Positions 12,387 to 13,385 of a stretch of DNA of 13,385 bases are shown piece after piece; position 1 is the first letter of the stretch, and every line of letters begins with the position of its first letter. Origin of the DNA: an uncultured Lachnospiraceae bacterium (GTDB lineage Bacteria > Bacillota > Clostridia > Lachnospirales > Lachnospiraceae); assembly GCA_900313745.1 (NCBI GenBank), contig OMSM01000329.1:1-13385 (forward strand), in the 5' to 3' direction. A model generated the notes under the pieces. It worked only from the letters and a program-made list of their open reading frames with translations. It did not search any database and was not told the DNA's origin. Made by a program: the position numbers and the translations under genes.

Positions 12387-13373
12387 ATGAGCAAATTCGG
12401 AAAACTGGTTGCAGGTGCGGCGGTCCTCGGTGCTGCGGCGGCGGGTGTCTTCTACGCACTTACCAAGGACGCGGAGAGAAAGTCCAATACCCGCACCAGA
12501 GATGTTGATGTCGATGACGAGGAAGTCTTCGAGGAAGAGGAGACGGACATGGCTGCGGAGGCGGCAGAGTTCGCAAGCCGCACTTATACGACCATCAAGA
12601 ACGGTGCCGATGAGGCTGCCGGCAAGGTGAAGGAGACCGTGGGCGAGGTGATCGGGCCCAAGGGGGAGAGTATCCTCAACGTCGTCGGCGAGACCGCGGG
12701 GAAAATGAAGGACGCGGTCGTTGATTCTGCATTTAAGGTCAGGGATATTATCCGCGAGGGCAAGGGCGGTCCCGATGCCGCGGAAGCGGAGGACGACGCG
12801 CTTAAGAGTGCGAAGGAGGTTGTTTCCGAGGTCGCGGATGCCGTGAGCGAGACGGCGAAGGACCTGAAGAGCGCTTTCGAGGAGAAGGCGGAAGAGGTGA
12901 AGCAGGCCTTCCGCGGGGTATCCGAGGAAGCGAAGGAAGCCCTGGACGGTGCGATGAAGGAAGCAGACGAGGCGATCGCCGGGGCGGAGAAGACGCTTAA
13001 GGAAGCCGGCGAGGCGGCCGCGGAGGCGGCAGGCGAGGCCGGAGAGGCTGCTGCGGAGGCAGTGAGCGAAGCTGTTGACGCTGCCGCGGATGCGACCGGT
13101 GAAGTGTCAGCCGACCTTTCGGAGGAAGCTGACGGCCTCGTCGAGGATATTAAGGAAGCCGTGAGCAGCGCGGTGGAAGAGACCGCCGGAGCAGCAGAGA
13201 GCGCTGCGGAAAAGGCTGCGGACGACAGCATCGATCTGTTCCACAGGGCGGAAGCCGCAGCGGCGGAGACGGCAGAAGAAGCAGCTGCCGGAACTGCCGA
13301 GAGCGCAGAGGCGGTGAAGGAGGCCTTCGAGAAGAGGGCGGAGGAAGTTGACCGCTTCTTTGGCGGACACTGA
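12387..13373 (+). CDS. Membrane-anchored Ala/Glu-rich helical repeat protein
   Basis: 328 residues from ATG 12387, which has a strong AGGAGGG (12376-12382). The frame is open to a GTG at 12303 with a GGGAG eight bases before it, which would add 28 residues that look unlike a protein start; I prefer 12387. A single hydrophobic segment at about 7-25 (LVAGAAVLGAAAAGVFYAL) recalls YtxH-like proteins. The rest is very acidic and built mainly of Ala, Glu, Lys, Asp and Val, with heptad- and 11-residue-like periodicity as in LEA or apolipoprotein-like amphipathic helices. A motif recurs: SAFEEKAEEVKQAFRG (162-177) and EAFEKRAEEVDRFFGG (312-327), exactly 150 residues apart, the second at the C-terminus. 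No enzyme motif. Function unknown; an envelope stress or membrane-surface role is only a guess. Confidence 0.82.
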   Translation: MSKFGKLVAGAAVLGAAAAGVFYALTKDAERKSNTRTRDVDVDDEEVFEEEETDMAAEAAEFASRTYTTIKNGADEAAGKVKETVGEVIGPKGESILNVVGETAGKMKDAVVDSAFKVRDIIREGKGGPDAAEAEDDALKSAKEVVSEVADAVSETAKDLKSAFEEKAEEVKQAFRGVSEEAKEALDGAMKEADEAIAGAEKTLKEAGEAAAEAAGEAGEAAAEAVSEAVDAAADATGEVSADLSEEADGLVEDIKEAVSSAVEETAGAAESAAEKAADDSIDLFHRAEAAAAETAEEAAAGTAESAEAVKEAFEKRAEEVDRFFGGH

Positions 13374-13385
13374 TGAAAAAGCCTT
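13373..13385 (+). CDS. Possible start of the next gene (truncated by the window)
   Basis: An ATG at 13373-13375 shares one base with the stop codon of the preceding gene (TGATG) and continues Met-Lys-Lys-Pro to the window end. Such stop-start overlaps are typical of translationally coupled genes, but only four codons are visible and the upstream ribosome-binding site is weak (GGCGG). Confidence 0.3.

Noticed and set aside
12584..13231. Ser/Ala-rich frame on the minus strand opposite the Ala/Glu-rich protein
   Set aside because: It is the reverse reading of GCG/GAG-rich codons; the Ser-Ala repeats are a direct result of that, and no start signal is seen.

Overview
The window reads as chromosome from a fairly GC-rich member of the Bacillota, most likely Lachnospiraceae or a close relative. 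Evidence: strong GGAGG ribosome-binding sites, extended -10 promoters, a PheB/UPF0735-type ACT protein, a YerC/HisR-type TrpR homologue, and two proteins of the kind I know as DUF6106 and DUF6062 from Lachnospiraceae genomes. The family assignment rests on remembered protein families, not on a search.

Layout. 1-153 is the 3' end of a histidine-biosynthesis gene, a HisA of the eukaryotic (yeast HIS6-like) type, visibly more AT-rich than the rest. A cold-shock protein gene (299-502) follows, with its own promoter, a small leader hairpin, a 124-nt 3' UTR and a clear intrinsic terminator. On the minus strand lies a YerC/HisR TrpR-family regulator (733-1023), notable because this family represses histidine genes in Bacillus and a his gene sits about 0.6 kb away.

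From 1293 to 4393 is an aspartate-family amino-acid unit: an HTH-ACT regulator-like protein, homoserine dehydrogenase and aspartokinase. A membrane-anchored orphan (4422-5288) follows closely. A new promoter with a perfect extended -10 box (5366-5374) probably starts a second unit: a two-TM DUF6106-like protein, IMP dehydrogenase (guaB), glutaminyl-tRNA synthetase (glnS), a MocR-type PLP-binding regulator, and a DUF6062-like double CxxC/CxxH protein (to 11373).

A TetR-family regulator (11401-12024, minus) converges on that unit. It is separated by a 362-nt non-coding region from a plus-strand gene (12387-13373) for a membrane-anchored, Ala/Glu-rich helical protein. The non-coding region carries an inverted repeat overlapping the predicted tetR promoter. 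A further gene probably starts at the last bases of the window.

Most of the window is ordinary metabolism and translation. I see no mobile element, CRISPR array, tRNA/rRNA or defence system. The points worth a second look are the eukaryotic-type HisA beside a HisR-type regulator, the stand-alone HTH-ACT protein with palindromes in its promoter, the altered KMSKS loop of GlnRS, the duplicated Cys/His protein, and the TetR operator candidate beside the Ala/Glu-rich protein.
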